Source: Tsukamurella paurometabola
Lineage (GTDB): Bacteria > Actinomycetota > Actinomycetes > Mycobacteriales > Mycobacteriaceae
NCBI RefSeq assembly: GCF_900631615.1
Contig: NZ_LR131273.1
Location: 1,798,001 to 1,862,000, forward strand
DNA length: 64,000 bases
Direction of reading: 5' to 3'
Part shown: one piece after another, positions 1 to 8,095 of the stretch
Position numbering within the stretch: position 1 is the first letter of the stretch
Layout: every line of letters begins with the position of its first letter
Notes under the pieces: generated by a model
The model's database searches: none
Told to the model about the DNA's origin: nothing
Seen by the model: only the letters and a program-made list of their open reading frames with translations
Position numbers and translations under genes: made by a program

Positions 1-764
1 TCGGCGGCGTAGCCGGCGATCAGCTTGCCCGTGGTGGTCTCGCCGGTGAAGGCGATCTTCCGGATCCGCTTGCTCGACGCCAGCGGCTTGCCGGCCTCCA
101 GGCCGAAGCCGTTGACGATGTTCACCACGCCCGGGGGCAGCAGGTCGCCGATGAGCGAGAACAGGTACAGCACCGACACCGGGGTCTGCTCGGCCGGCTT
201 GAGCACGATCGCGTTGCCGGCGGCCAGCGCGGGCGCCAGCTTCCACACGGCCATGAGGATCGGGAAGTTCCACGGGATGATCTGGCCGACCACGCCCAGC
301 GGCTCGTGGAAGTGGTACGCGACGGTGTTCTCGTCGATCTCCGACAGGCTGCCCTCCTGCGCGCGCAGGCACGAGGCGAAGTAGCGGAAGTGATCGATCG
401 CGAGGGGAATGTCGGCGTTGAGGGTCTCGCGGACCGGCTTGCCGTTCTCCCAGGACTCGGCCACGGCGATGGCCTCGAGGTTGGCCTCCATCCGGTCGGC
501 GATCTTGTTGAGAATGGTGGCGCGGACCGTCGGGGAGGTCTTGCCCCACGCGGGAGCGGCCGCGTGCGCGGCGTCGAGCGCCAGCTCGATGTCCTCCGCG
601 GTCGACCGGGCCACCTCGCAGAAGGTCTGGCCGGTGACGGGCGACGGGTTCTCGAAGTACTGGCCCTTGACGGGCGCGACCCACTCGCCGCCGATCAGGT
701 TGTCGTAGCGCGACTGGTAGCTCATGAGTGAGCCGGGGGCGCCGGGGCGTGCGTAAACGGTCAT
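1..764 (-). CDS. Aldehyde dehydrogenase, 3' end cut by window
   Basis: NAD(P)-dependent oxidation of an aldehyde to the carboxylic acid in the cytoplasm. About 254 N-terminal residues are visible. They contain the ALDH landmarks IIPWNFP, a KPAEQTP cofactor-binding stretch and the FTGETTTGK turn before the catalytic loop, which lies outside the window. The beginning ([20 protein letters not shown]) resembles the AldB/ExaC acetaldehyde dehydrogenase group. The ATG at 764 follows a GGAGGTC ribosome site. The upstream gene on the same strand is a GAF-domain regulator, a pairing common in actinobacteria, and an inverted repeat lies in the 119-base gap. The exact substrate is inferred only. Confidence 0.93.
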   Translation of the reverse strand, partial: MTVYARPGAPGSLMSYQSRYDNLIGGEWVAPVKGQYFENPSPVTGQTFCEVARSTAEDIELALDAAHAAAPAWGKTSPTVRATILNKIADRMEANLEAIAVAESWENGKPVRETLNADIPLAIDHFRYFASCLRAQEGSLSEIDENTVAYHFHEPLGVVGQIIPWNFPILMAVWKLAPALAAGNAIVLKPAEQTPVSVLYLFSLIGDLLPPGVVNIVNGFGLEAGKPLASSKRIRKIAFTGETTTGKLIAGYAA

Positions 765-822
765 GAGGACCTCCAGATGAGTGGCGTGATGTCAGTCACA
801 GTCCACCGTACGCAGTGACCGT

Positions 823-847
823 TGCAACAACGTTGCAGCCGGTTGCA
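823..847. promoter_or_regulatory. TGCAAC-N3-GTTGCA operator-like repeat
   Basis: A perfect inverted repeat TGCAAC-AAC-GTTGCA (823-837) is followed by a third half-site GTTGCA (842-847), in the gap upstream of the aldehyde dehydrogenase. A related arrangement precedes the CocE-type hydrolase at 4247-4274. This is probably the target of the neighbouring GAF-domain regulator (inference). Confidence 0.5.
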
Positions 848-883
848 TCCCTGATCAGCCCAGGTCAGATGCCCCGCGCCCGG

Positions 884-2119
884 TCAGACCAGGTCGATCG
901 CGATCGCCGCGAGACGGCCGTCCGCTTCGGCGCGGGCGCGCGCATCGCCGTGCGCCCGCAGCACCCGCCAGCCGTGCTCGTCGTCGCGCGCGTCGGGGAG
1001 GTCGAGCCACCGTCGGAGCAGGCCCAGGTCCCGGCTGGCCAGCACCGCCGAGCGGAGGCTGCCCGCCAGCTCGGTGCGGAGCCGTGCGACGCCCGGCGCC
1101 GCCGAATTGGGCAACAGCGGCCCGCGGTAGACGGCGAGCGCGTCCGCGACCCGGCCCTCGCGGATCGCGTGCGCCGCGTCGTCGGCGTCCGAGTCCAGCC
1201 GGCCCAGCAGCCGGTACGGGCGCGACCCCAACAGGTCGGCGCCGACCGTCTTGCGCAGCCGCGACACCTCCGCACGGACCGTGACGACGTCGAGGTCGCG
1301 CTCGTCGAGGAGCAGCGCGAGGTGGTCGGCGGTGAGGCCCTCGGGATGCCGCGCGAGCAGCGCGAGGATGTCGGCGTGCCGCCCGGTGAGCGGCACCTCG
1401 CGCCCGTCCTTCTCCAGCACCGGGCGACCGCCCAGCAGGCGGAGCCGGGGCGCCGCGGCCGGGGCGGGCGGGGCCAGCCGGAGGATCGCCAGCTGACCCT
1501 CGACCGCCAGCGCGGCGGCGCGCACCAGCGCCAGGGCCTGCGGCGTCGCCACCTCGGGGCCGCCCGTCACGTCGAGCACCCCGATCGGCGTACGGGTCAC
1601 CGGGTCGTGCACGGGCACGGCGGTGCAGTTCCACCGGTGGGCGCGGCGTGCGAAGTGCTCCGACCCCGCGATCTGCACCTCGGTGTCCAACGCGAGCGCC
1701 GTGCCGGGCGCGTTGGTCCCGGCCGCCGTCTCGCTCCAGTTCGCCCCCGGAATGAAATTCATCGCCGCGGCCCGGCGCACGGCGGCACCGTCGCCCTCCA
1801 CCCACAGCAGCGTGCCGTCGCGGTCGCCCACGGCCACCATCGCACCGGCGGAATCGTCCACGAGCAGGCGGCGGATCACCGGCATCACACCGGAGAGGGG
1901 GTGCCGGGCCCGCAGCGCGTCGAGCGCACCGTCGCCCGACGACGGTGCCGCGCCGTCCGGGTTCACGCCCACGGCGCGGCTGCGCTGCCAACTCTCGGCG
2001 ATGAGGTGCCGCAGCTGGGACGCGCGCAGCGCGGCCTCGTCGACCGCACCGTCGACGAACATGCTGTGCAGCCGCGCGGCCGCACCAGCGGACGCGACGG
2101 CGGGGGAACCGGTCACCAT
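884..2119 (-). CDS. GAF-domain transcriptional regulator with winged-helix C-terminus
   Basis: Cytoplasmic one-component regulator of 411 residues. The middle (about 80-205) looks like a GAF sensor domain, with GANWSETAAGTNAPGTAL and the NCTAVPVHDPVT block seen in AcoR-like activators. The AAA+ sigma-54 domain of AcoR is absent. Instead residues about 226-305 (LTGRHADILALLARHPEG, VRAEVSRLRK) look like an OmpR-type winged helix, followed by a helical tail. It sits between an aldehyde dehydrogenase and an S15-type hydrolase on the same strand, 31 bases after the latter, so it probably controls them through the TGCAAC repeats. The ligand is unknown. Confidence 0.85.
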   Translation of the reverse strand: MVTGSPAVASAGAAARLHSMFVDGAVDEAALRASQLRHLIAESWQRSRAVGVNPDGAAPSSGDGALDALRARHPLSGVMPVIRRLLVDDSAGAMVAVGDRDGTLLWVEGDGAAVRRAAAMNFIPGANWSETAAGTNAPGTALALDTEVQIAGSEHFARRAHRWNCTAVPVHDPVTRTPIGVLDVTGGPEVATPQALALVRAAALAVEGQLAILRLAPPAPAAAPRLRLLGGRPVLEKDGREVPLTGRHADILALLARHPEGLTADHLALLLDERDLDVVTVRAEVSRLRKTVGADLLGSRPYRLLGRLDSDADDAAHAIREGRVADALAVYRGPLLPNSAAPGVARLRTELAGSLRSAVLASRDLGLLRRWLDLPDARDDEHGWRVLRAHGDARARAEADGRLAAIAIDLV

Positions 2120-2150
2120 CGTGCTGTCGACGATAGCCCGGAACGGGCGG

Positions 2151-4178
2151 TCACCAGCCCGGATCGCCCACGATCTGCAGGCTCACGTACGACGGCTGCT
2201 CGGGGCTGAGCAGCACCGTCTGCTTGCCGAACCGGGTCTTCACCAGGTCGGGGACCGTCGCGAGGTAGCGGGGCACGCTGCCCGCGTACACGTCCACGCG
2301 CAGGCGGTGGCCCTCCTCGAGCAGGGCATCGGTGGGCACCACGTCGATGTCGAGTTCGATCGTCTCGCCCGGCACCACCCGCTGCTTCGCCGACCAGGTG
2401 AGCGGGTGGAAGGCGCCGAGCAGCTCGCCGTCGAGGTCGTAGCTGCTGCGCGCGGGATCGACGGCCCGGTTCGAGGCCATGAGGGCGCCGCCGGAGAGCA
2501 CCGTCGACGTGCCGTCGGGCGCCACGTCGTTGACGGTGACCGTCCAGATCGCCTCCTCGCCCTCGCACTGCGTCACCAGGTGGACGTTGATCGAGCCGCT
2601 GAGCTGCACCGGCACCGCGGCGGGAGGCGAGGTGAAGGAGATCGCGCCGCGCTCCTGCATCCCGGCGCTCTCCAGCGCCGGGACGGCCTTCGTGAGGCCG
2701 GCGAGCACGTGCGTCAGTTCGGGCGAGGCCAGGCCGCGCAGGTCGATCCGCGTGGACGCGGACGCGCGCCGGCGCGAGGGGTAGGTCGCGAGGCCGCCGT
2801 CGTACTTCGCGTGCCCGGCCGTGCCCGACGATGCCGGGGTGGCGTAGAGCCGCTGGGTACGGGCCCCGGCGCGGGGAAAGGCCTCGCCGGCGCTCCAGCC
2901 GCCGCCCTGCTGCTGCAGCGTGACGGGGCCGTACCGGTCGACGCCGTTGTCGATGCCCTTGAGCCAGCGGTCGTACCAGGCCCGCTCGAGCACGTCGATG
3001 CGCGGCGGCGCCTGGGTGCCGCCGAATCCGGCGCCCATGTCGAAATGGAAACCGTCCGTGATCACCATCTGCTTGCGCCCCGCCGGGAGGTTCAGGCGCG
3101 AGTACATGCGCGGCGTGCTACGGCCGAAGAGGTCGTGCCAGCCGCCGAACAGGAAGGTCGGGGCCGTGATCGCCTCGATCTTCGCGTTCCGCTCGGTGAA
3201 GTACGGGTTGTCGTTCACGCGGGGGTCGCGGCCGGTCAGCACGCCCGTCACCACGGACGAGATCTCCGTCGCGGGGGAGGTCAGGCGGCTGTGCAGCCAG
3301 CGGAGGACGTTGCCGTTGACCGTGTCGCGGAGCAGGGTGCGCGGGTTGTACAGCCACTTCAGGGCGTTCACCGCGCCCAGCCACAACGGGATGAACACCG
3401 ACGGGAGACCGCCCGTGATGTAGATGTCGCGGACGATGTCCTCGCTGCCCTCGATCGCGAAGACCGCGCCCAGCCCCTCCGGCGCGTGCCCCGCGGCCTG
3501 CAGCGAATTGATCGCGGAGTACGACCAGCCGCCCATGCCGAGCGTGCCGTCGCACCAGTCCTGCGCGCGCGCCCAGCGCAGCACCTCGATCGAGTCCTGC
3601 TGCTCGCGCGCGCCGAGGATCTGCCACACCCCGTGCGAGGTACCGGTGCCCCGGACGTCGACGATCACCTGCACGTAGCCGCTGCGCACCAGGCGCCGGT
3701 TGATGCCGAAGCCCTGCAGCAAGCCGCCCGAGAAGTCGACGGTCCCGCCCGTGAGCGTCCGCGAGGCGTTGGTCAGCGCCGGGCCGACGAACGCCGCGTG
3801 GGTGGTCTCGTCGATCGCGTCGACCACCATGCGGTTGTACGGGTTGAGGTTGAGGATCGCCGGATAGGGCCGCGTGACGGGCACCCCGTCGAGCTCCGCC
3901 GGCCGCACGACGGTGGCCCGCAGGACCACCCCGTCGGACATGCGGATGTCGACGTTGCGGTCGATGTGGACCCGGGGGTACGTGAGCCTGCCGTCGACCG
4001 CCTCGCGCCAGGCCAGGGCGTCGGCGCCGCCGGTGGGGTCGCCGAGGGGGAGCGTGTGGTCGACGCGCGGGTGGTGCTCACCGCCCGACGGGGCGGGCAG
4101 CGCGGGGCTGCGATCCCAGCGCGGGAAGCGCACGCCGGACAGTCGCGCGTTCGCTCTACCGGATCGGCTGGTCACCAT
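2151..4178 (-). CDS. CocE/NonD family hydrolase (S15 X-Pro dipeptidyl-peptidase-like)
   Basis: Serine hydrolase of 675 residues acting on an unknown ester or amide. The alpha/beta-hydrolase domain carries VRGTGTSHG and the nucleophile motif GGWSYSA (Ser219), then GGWHDLF (acid region) and DGFHFDMG (His region). The C-terminal third is the jelly-roll domain typical of the S15 family. I chose the ATG at 4178 because GGAAGGGG lies just upstream; an in-frame ATG 18 bases earlier has no ribosome site. No signal peptide is evident. It leads a minus-strand series with the GAF regulator and aldehyde dehydrogenase, so a shared catabolic role is plausible but unproven. Confidence 0.88.
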   Translation of the reverse strand: MVTSRSGRANARLSGVRFPRWDRSPALPAPSGGEHHPRVDHTLPLGDPTGGADALAWREAVDGRLTYPRVHIDRNVDIRMSDGVVLRATVVRPAELDGVPVTRPYPAILNLNPYNRMVVDAIDETTHAAFVGPALTNASRTLTGGTVDFSGGLLQGFGINRRLVRSGYVQVIVDVRGTGTSHGVWQILGAREQQDSIEVLRWARAQDWCDGTLGMGGWSYSAINSLQAAGHAPEGLGAVFAIEGSEDIVRDIYITGGLPSVFIPLWLGAVNALKWLYNPRTLLRDTVNGNVLRWLHSRLTSPATEISSVVTGVLTGRDPRVNDNPYFTERNAKIEAITAPTFLFGGWHDLFGRSTPRMYSRLNLPAGRKQMVITDGFHFDMGAGFGGTQAPPRIDVLERAWYDRWLKGIDNGVDRYGPVTLQQQGGGWSAGEAFPRAGARTQRLYATPASSGTAGHAKYDGGLATYPSRRRASASTRIDLRGLASPELTHVLAGLTKAVPALESAGMQERGAISFTSPPAAVPVQLSGSINVHLVTQCEGEEAIWTVTVNDVAPDGTSTVLSGGALMASNRAVDPARSSYDLDGELLGAFHPLTWSAKQRVVPGETIELDIDVVPTDALLEEGHRLRVDVYAGSVPRYLATVPDLVKTRFGKQTVLLSPEQPSYVSLQIVGDPGW

Positions 4179-4246
4179 TGCAACCCCTTCCTTCAATCGT
4201 CAACTTAGAGCACGGGTGACGTACCTCACAAACCAGAGGTGTCGTT

Positions 4247-4274
4247 GTTGCAGATCCGATGCAGAACAGTTGCA
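4247..4274. promoter_or_regulatory. GTTGCA half-sites upstream of CocE-type hydrolase
   Basis: GTTGCA occurs at 4247-4252 and 4269-4274. The second belongs to a 15-mer TGCAGAACAGTTGCA (4260-4274) that matches the perfect palindrome at 823-837 at 11 of 15 positions. A further TGCAAC (4179-4184) abuts the hydrolase start codon. The 200-base gap also holds the promoter of the divergent gene at 4379. Confidence 0.4.
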
Positions 4275-4378
4275 TTCCCGGCGGGTCCCGATCAGCGCGG
4301 ATTCAGCACTCCACACGCCGTCGGGAGGCCCGATAAGCTCGTTGTCGCAATCGACCGCGCAAGCCCCGGAGGTACTCC

Positions 4379-4819
4379 ATGTCGCTGACCACCACGCTCC
4401 TCGATCCCGCGCGCCAGCCGGCCGTCGTCGCCGACTTCGCGTCGGTCGTCGAAGCCGAGGTGAACGACAAGAGCGGACTGTCGGGCACCGTCATCAAGAC
4501 CGCGTACACCGCGGTCAAGAAGGTCTCGCCGAACGTCATCGAGTCGGCGCTGACCAAGCTCCTCCCCGACTTCGCCGCGGCGCTCGACCCCTTCTGGACC
4601 GAGTTCCAGGCGCAGGGCCCCGGCGACTTCGGACAGTTCCTCGCCGCGCGCGGTGACCAGGTGGGCGACGCCCTGCTCGCGGTGACCGACAAGAAGGCCG
4701 AGTCCACCAGCCAGCCCGCGCTGCGCAAGGCCTACTCGAGCCTGCGCGGCAAGGCCAAGGAGAACGTCGTGGCGGCGCTGCCCCGCGTCGGCGCGGCCGT
4801 CCAGAAGAACGCCGCCTGA
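4379..4819 (+). CDS. Conserved actinobacterial protein of unknown function (DUF6918-like)
   Basis: Cytoplasmic protein of 146 residues with no signal peptide or membrane segment. It is mostly helical, beginning with SLTTTLLDPARQP and ending in a basic Lys/Ala-rich stretch. The make-up resembles the small family named DUF6918 in mycobacteria and relatives, from memory and unconfirmed. I see no catalytic motif. A strong ribosome site (GGAGGTACTCC) precedes the ATG. It ends 2 bases before the RidA-like gene, so the two are surely co-transcribed. I offer no function. Confidence 0.7.
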   Translation: MSLTTTLLDPARQPAVVADFASVVEAEVNDKSGLSGTVIKTAYTAVKKVSPNVIESALTKLLPDFAAALDPFWTEFQAQGPGDFGQFLAARGDQVGDALLAVTDKKAESTSQPALRKAYSSLRGKAKENVVAALPRVGAAVQKNAA

Positions 4820-4821
4820 TC

Positions 4822-5214
4822 ATGGGGAAGGCGCAGCTCCACGGCTCGGACCAGCTGACCACCGCGGTCGCGCACGCGTACAGCGCGACGGTGCCCGCGG
4901 GCGACACTCTGCACGTCGCCGGGGTCGCACCCCTCGACCAGGGCGGCACCACCCTGGCGCCCGGCGACGTGCAGGGCCAGGTCCGCGCCGCCGTCGCCAA
5001 CCTGCGGGTGATCCTGGGGGAGCGCGGCGCCGAGCTGTCCGACGTCGCGCGGCTCACCGTCTTCGTCGCCGAGCACCTCCAGGTGGATCTGCAGGTCGCC
5101 GCCGACACCCTGGCCGAGGTCTTCGTCGACCTGCCGCCCGTGTCGATCGTCGGCGTCAGCCGGCTGCGGTACGACGATCAGGTGGTCGAACTCGAGGCCG
5201 TCGCCGCGCTGTAG
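4822..5214 (+). CDS. RidA/YjgF/Rid family protein
   Basis: Protein of 130 residues in the Rid superfamily, whose best-known members hydrolyse reactive enamine/imine intermediates released by PLP enzymes. Visible family features are the YSATVPAGDTLHVAGVAPLD strand region, the QVRAAVANLRVILGERGAELSDVARLTVFVAE segment (split here as in all members by the trimer core), and the C-terminal PPVSIVGVSRL. The canonical catalytic Arg near the C-terminus of RidA (in the IEVDAVA context) is not clearly present: the end reads VVELEAVAAL. It may therefore be a Rid subfamily without imine deaminase activity. It is translationally close to the upstream DUF gene. Confidence 0.85.
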   Translation: MGKAQLHGSDQLTTAVAHAYSATVPAGDTLHVAGVAPLDQGGTTLAPGDVQGQVRAAVANLRVILGERGAELSDVARLTVFVAEHLQVDLQVAADTLAEVFVDLPPVSIVGVSRLRYDDQVVELEAVAAL

Positions 5215-5311
5215 CGGACGACGACGGGTGGGCCCCGTGTGAGCGCCGGCACAGCGGCTCCGCGGGGCGCCCACCGGCCACAGGGGTTCGTTCGCGCCGG
5301 AACCGAGGGGT

Positions 5312-5317
5312 TACCGT
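5312..5317 (+). promoter_or_regulatory. -10 element for leaderless start at 5325
   Basis: TACCGT ends 7 bases before the GTG start codon. No ribosome site lies between them, so the mRNA probably starts at or next to the GTG. Confidence 0.45.
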
Positions 5318-5324
5318 AGACGGC

Positions 5325-5939
5325 GTGAGTACCCCTTCATCCGCAGACGCAGTGGCCACCGTGATCACCGGCGCGAGCTGGCCCAGGATCCTCACCTGGC
5401 GGTCCGAGGACGGGAACCTCCTCGAGTCGGTGCGCGTGCAGCTCACGGGCGACCGGATCAAGGCCTACGGCCGCATCATCGCGGCCCCGTCGGCCGACGG
5501 CCCCGCCTTCAACGCCTCGTACGACCTGGTCACCGACGACGAGGGCATCACCAAGCGGCTCTCCGTGCACGCCCTCACCGAGGCCGGCGAGGCGCAGGTG
5601 ACCATCGCCCGCGACGGCGAGAACCACTGGCTCGTCCAGGGCGCGCAGGGCTCCGAGCGCGGCTTCTTCTCCGGCGCACTCAGCGTCGACGTGCTCAAGT
5701 CCGCCTTCTTCAACGCCCTCACGATCCGCCGGTTCGACCTGCAGAGTCACCCGGAGGAGATCGACGTGCCGGTCGTGTACGTCGACCTGCCCAGCCTCGC
5801 GGTCAAGGAGACCGTCATCAACTACGACGGTGCCGCCGATGGCATCACGGTGATCTCGCCGATCAGCAGCTCGAAGGTGTCCGTGGACGCCGACGGCTTC
5901 ATCATCGACTACCCGGGCCTGTCGTCCCGCGTCGAGTAG
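5325..5939 (+). CDS. Putative glycolipid-binding family protein
   Basis: Protein of 204 residues, predominantly beta-strand, without signal peptide or membrane helix. Features such as GRIIAAPSADGPAFNASYDL, GEAQVTIARDGENHW and the C-terminal IDYPGLSSRV resemble the glycolipid-binding domain family (formerly DUF1089, PA1994-like). That family has a lipid-binding beta-barrel fold similar to LolA/LppX proteins. Physiological ligand and role are unknown. The GTG start sits in a leaderless context (TACCGT 7 bases upstream). The gene ends exactly where the convergent tyrA ends, with no spacer and no visible terminator. Confidence 0.75.
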   Translation: MSTPSSADAVATVITGASWPRILTWRSEDGNLLESVRVQLTGDRIKAYGRIIAAPSADGPAFNASYDLVTDDEGITKRLSVHALTEAGEAQVTIARDGENHWLVQGAQGSERGFFSGALSVDVLKSAFFNALTIRRFDLQSHPEEIDVPVVYVDLPSLAVKETVINYDGAADGITVISPISSSKVSVDADGFIIDYPGLSSRVE

Positions 5940-6899
5940 TCAGCCGAGCGCCGTGATCACGCCCCCGGCGTGACCGGCCGCGCGCAGCGCCCGCTGCCAC
6001 CCCGCCCCGTCGAGCACGGGGAGGAACGGGGTGCGGCGGGCGTTCTCGTACCGCTTGCGCGCGGCGTAGCCGCGCTCGGTGATCGCGCCGACGGTGCCGT
6101 GCCCGGCGAGTTCCGCCCGCGCGGCCTGCAGTTCCGCGATGGTGTCGTCGAGGGCGTCGAGCAGGGCCGCGGCGTTCGCCTCGCACATCGCGTTCACCAG
6201 CGACGGGGCCGTGCCCGCGACCCGGGTGACGTCGCGGAAGCTGCTCGCCGCGAGCGACAGGGCCAGCTGTTTCGCGGCCGGGTCGAGTTCCGCGGTGATC
6301 GCGACGGCCTCCGCGACCACGTGCACCGAGTGCGAGATCCGCGCGACGGCCGCGTCGTGTTCGGCGGAGCCGGCGGGGACGATGACCGCGCCGCAGTCCA
6401 GCCCGACGGTCGCGGCCAGGCGCCAGGCCTGCGCGGGCGTCTCGTCGTCGGCGGTGACCACCCAGGTCGCCCCGTCGAACAGTGCGGCGTCGGTGGCCTC
6501 CCAGCCGGAGTGGGCCGTCCCGGCCATGGGATGCCCGCCCGCGTAGCGGCCGGTCAGGCCCGCGGCGGCGACGCGACGCGCGACGTCGCCCTTGACGCTC
6601 ACCGCGTCGGTCAGCCAGGCGTTCGGGGCGTGCTCGGCGACCGCGGCGAGCACGCCGTCGAGCGCGGGGACGGGCACCGCGACGACGATGACGTGACCGT
6701 CGGCGTCGGCGCGACGCAGGGTCGCCGCGAGGTCGGAGGAGGCGTCGAAGCCGGCGGCACCGGCGTCGTCGACCGCGGCGACCGAGCGGTTCCAGCCGTA
6801 GGCGGGGCGGCCCGCGCGGCCCAGCGCACGGAGGATCGAGCCGCCGATCAGGCCGAGGCCGAGGACGCACACCGGGACGTCGGAATGAGGAGTGGACAC
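5940..6899 (-). CDS. tyrA: Prephenate dehydrogenase
   Basis: Converts prephenate to 4-hydroxyphenylpyruvate with NAD(P)+ in tyrosine synthesis. The 319-residue protein starts with a Rossmann fingerprint (VCVLGLGLIGGS) and carries GRYAGGHPMAGTAHSGWEA, the characteristic HPMAG substrate-binding block of TyrA. The helical dimerisation half follows. There is no ACT domain at the C-terminus, so feedback control by that route is not expected. It diverges from the tadA pair at 6979 and converges with the glycolipid-binding gene at 5939/5940. Function is well supported by motifs. Confidence 0.93.
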   Translation of the reverse strand: MSTPHSDVPVCVLGLGLIGGSILRALGRAGRPAYGWNRSVAAVDDAGAAGFDASSDLAATLRRADADGHVIVVAVPVPALDGVLAAVAEHAPNAWLTDAVSVKGDVARRVAAAGLTGRYAGGHPMAGTAHSGWEATDAALFDGATWVVTADDETPAQAWRLAATVGLDCGAVIVPAGSAEHDAAVARISHSVHVVAEAVAITAELDPAAKQLALSLAASSFRDVTRVAGTAPSLVNAMCEANAAALLDALDDTIAELQAARAELAGHGTVGAITERGYAARKRYENARRTPFLPVLDGAGWQRALRAAGHAGGVITALG

Positions 6900-6978
6900 T
6901 CCGCTAGCGTTTCACAACAGCGTGAAGAAGCCGGATGAGACGTGTCGCGGACGCGCGTTTACGGATACGGTTTCAGGC

Positions 6979-7497
6979 ATGGCCGCAGAGACCTCACCGG
7001 AGCGCTACGACGACACCGACGGCTACGCCGTGGCCGTGACCCGCGGGGAGACCACCTGGACGGTGCACCTGCTCGACCCGGGGGCGCTGGGCAGCATCGC
7101 CAAGGCCGAGCAGGAGCTCAAGGGGCTGCGCGCGACGGGCGCGGTGTTCGGCCTGCTCAACGTCGACGACGAGTACTTCGTGATCGTCCGGCCCGGCCCG
7201 TCGGGCACGCGGCTCCTGCTGTCCGACGCGACCGCCGCCGTCTTCGACGAACTGGCCGTGCAGGCGCTGGAGCGGCTCAACGTCGAGGTGCCGGACATCG
7301 ACCCCGAGGAGATCGAGGACACCGACCCGTGGCCCGAGGGGGATCTCGGCATCCTCGGCGACCTCGGGCTGGGCGAGCAGGAGCTCAGCGTGCTGCTCGC
7401 GGACCCGGACCTCTACCCCGACGAGCAACTGCAGGTGATCGCGGAGCGGCTCCGGTTCGACTCCGAGTTGGGTGCGATCCTCGATTCGCTCGGCTAG
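6979..7497 (+). CDS. tRNA adenosine deaminase-associated protein
   Basis: Acidic cytoplasmic protein of 172 residues, always found next to tadA in actinobacteria and named for that. Its biochemical role is not known. Strand-rich N-terminal half (GYAVAVTRGETTWTVHLL), then a very acidic linker (DIDPEEIEDTDPWPEGD) and a helical C-terminus. I chose the ATG at 6979, which gives the usual length. The open frame continues upstream, but that part is not homologous in character. Its stop codon overlaps the GTG start of tadA (TAGTG), so the two are translationally coupled. Confidence 0.82.
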   Translation: MAAETSPERYDDTDGYAVAVTRGETTWTVHLLDPGALGSIAKAEQELKGLRATGAVFGLLNVDDEYFVIVRPGPSGTRLLLSDATAAVFDELAVQALERLNVEVPDIDPEEIEDTDPWPEGDLGILGDLGLGEQELSVLLADPDLYPDEQLQVIAERLRFDSELGAILDSLG

Positions 7498-7961
7498 TGG
7501 CGCTGCTCGACGCCGAGCGCACGGCGATGGGTTTCGCGCTCGAGGCCGCGGGGCTCGCCGGGCCGGAGGACGTGCCCGTCGGTGCCGCGGTCCTCGGCCC
7601 CGACGGGGCCGTGCTGGCGCTCGCCGGGAACCGTCGGGAGCAGCTCGGCGACCCGACCGCGCACGCGGAGATCCTCGCGATCCGCGAGGCGGTGACGCGG
7701 TTCGGCGACGGCTGGCGGCTCGGCGGCTGCACCCTCGCGGTCACCCTCGAACCGTGCGCCATGTGTGCCGGCGCCCTGGTCGCGGCCCGCATCGGCCACC
7801 TCGTCTTCGGCGCCTTCGAGCCCAAGACCGGCGCGGTCGGCTCGGTGTGGGACGTGGTCCGCGACCCCCGCGTGACCCACCGGGTGACGGTGCGCGGCGG
7901 CGTCCGGGAGGCCGAGTGCGCCGCCCTGCTCACGGAGTTCTTCGCCCCGCACCGCTCCTGA
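7497..7961 (+). CDS. tadA: tRNA-specific adenosine deaminase
   Basis: Zinc deaminase that converts A34 to inosine in the tRNA-Arg(ACG) anticodon. The 154-residue protein shows the deaminase signature HAE (residues 56-58; His zinc ligand, Glu proton shuttle) and PCAMC (86-90; two zinc cysteines). The length is normal. The start is the GTG at 7497, overlapping the stop of the upstream partner gene. A longer open frame upstream is only a shadow of that gene. tRNA-Ser(CGA) follows 46 bases later. Confidence 0.92.
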   Translation: MALLDAERTAMGFALEAAGLAGPEDVPVGAAVLGPDGAVLALAGNRREQLGDPTAHAEILAIREAVTRFGDGWRLGGCTLAVTLEPCAMCAGALVAARIGHLVFGAFEPKTGAVGSVWDVVRDPRVTHRVTVRGGVREAECAALLTEFFAPHRS

Positions 7962-8007
7962 CCTGCCGATTTAACGCTCGGGTCGTCTTCCGGTAAAGTT
8001 TCGCGAC

Positions 8008-8095
8008 GGTGGCGTGTCCGAGCGGCCGAAGGTGCAGCACTCGAAATGCTGTGTGCGGTAACCCCGTACCGAGGGTTCAAATCCCTCCGCCACCG
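8008..8095 (+). tRNA. tRNA-Ser (anticodon CGA)
   Basis: A class II tRNA with acceptor arms GGTGGCG/CGCCACC, anticodon loop CTCGAAA (anticodon CGA), a long variable arm (gcggtaaccccgt) and T-loop GGTTCAAATCC. It decodes UCG. The 3' CCA is not encoded. A rho-independent terminator follows. The 3' end is overlapped antisense by the end of the DUF2306 gene (stop at 8077). Confidence 0.95.
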
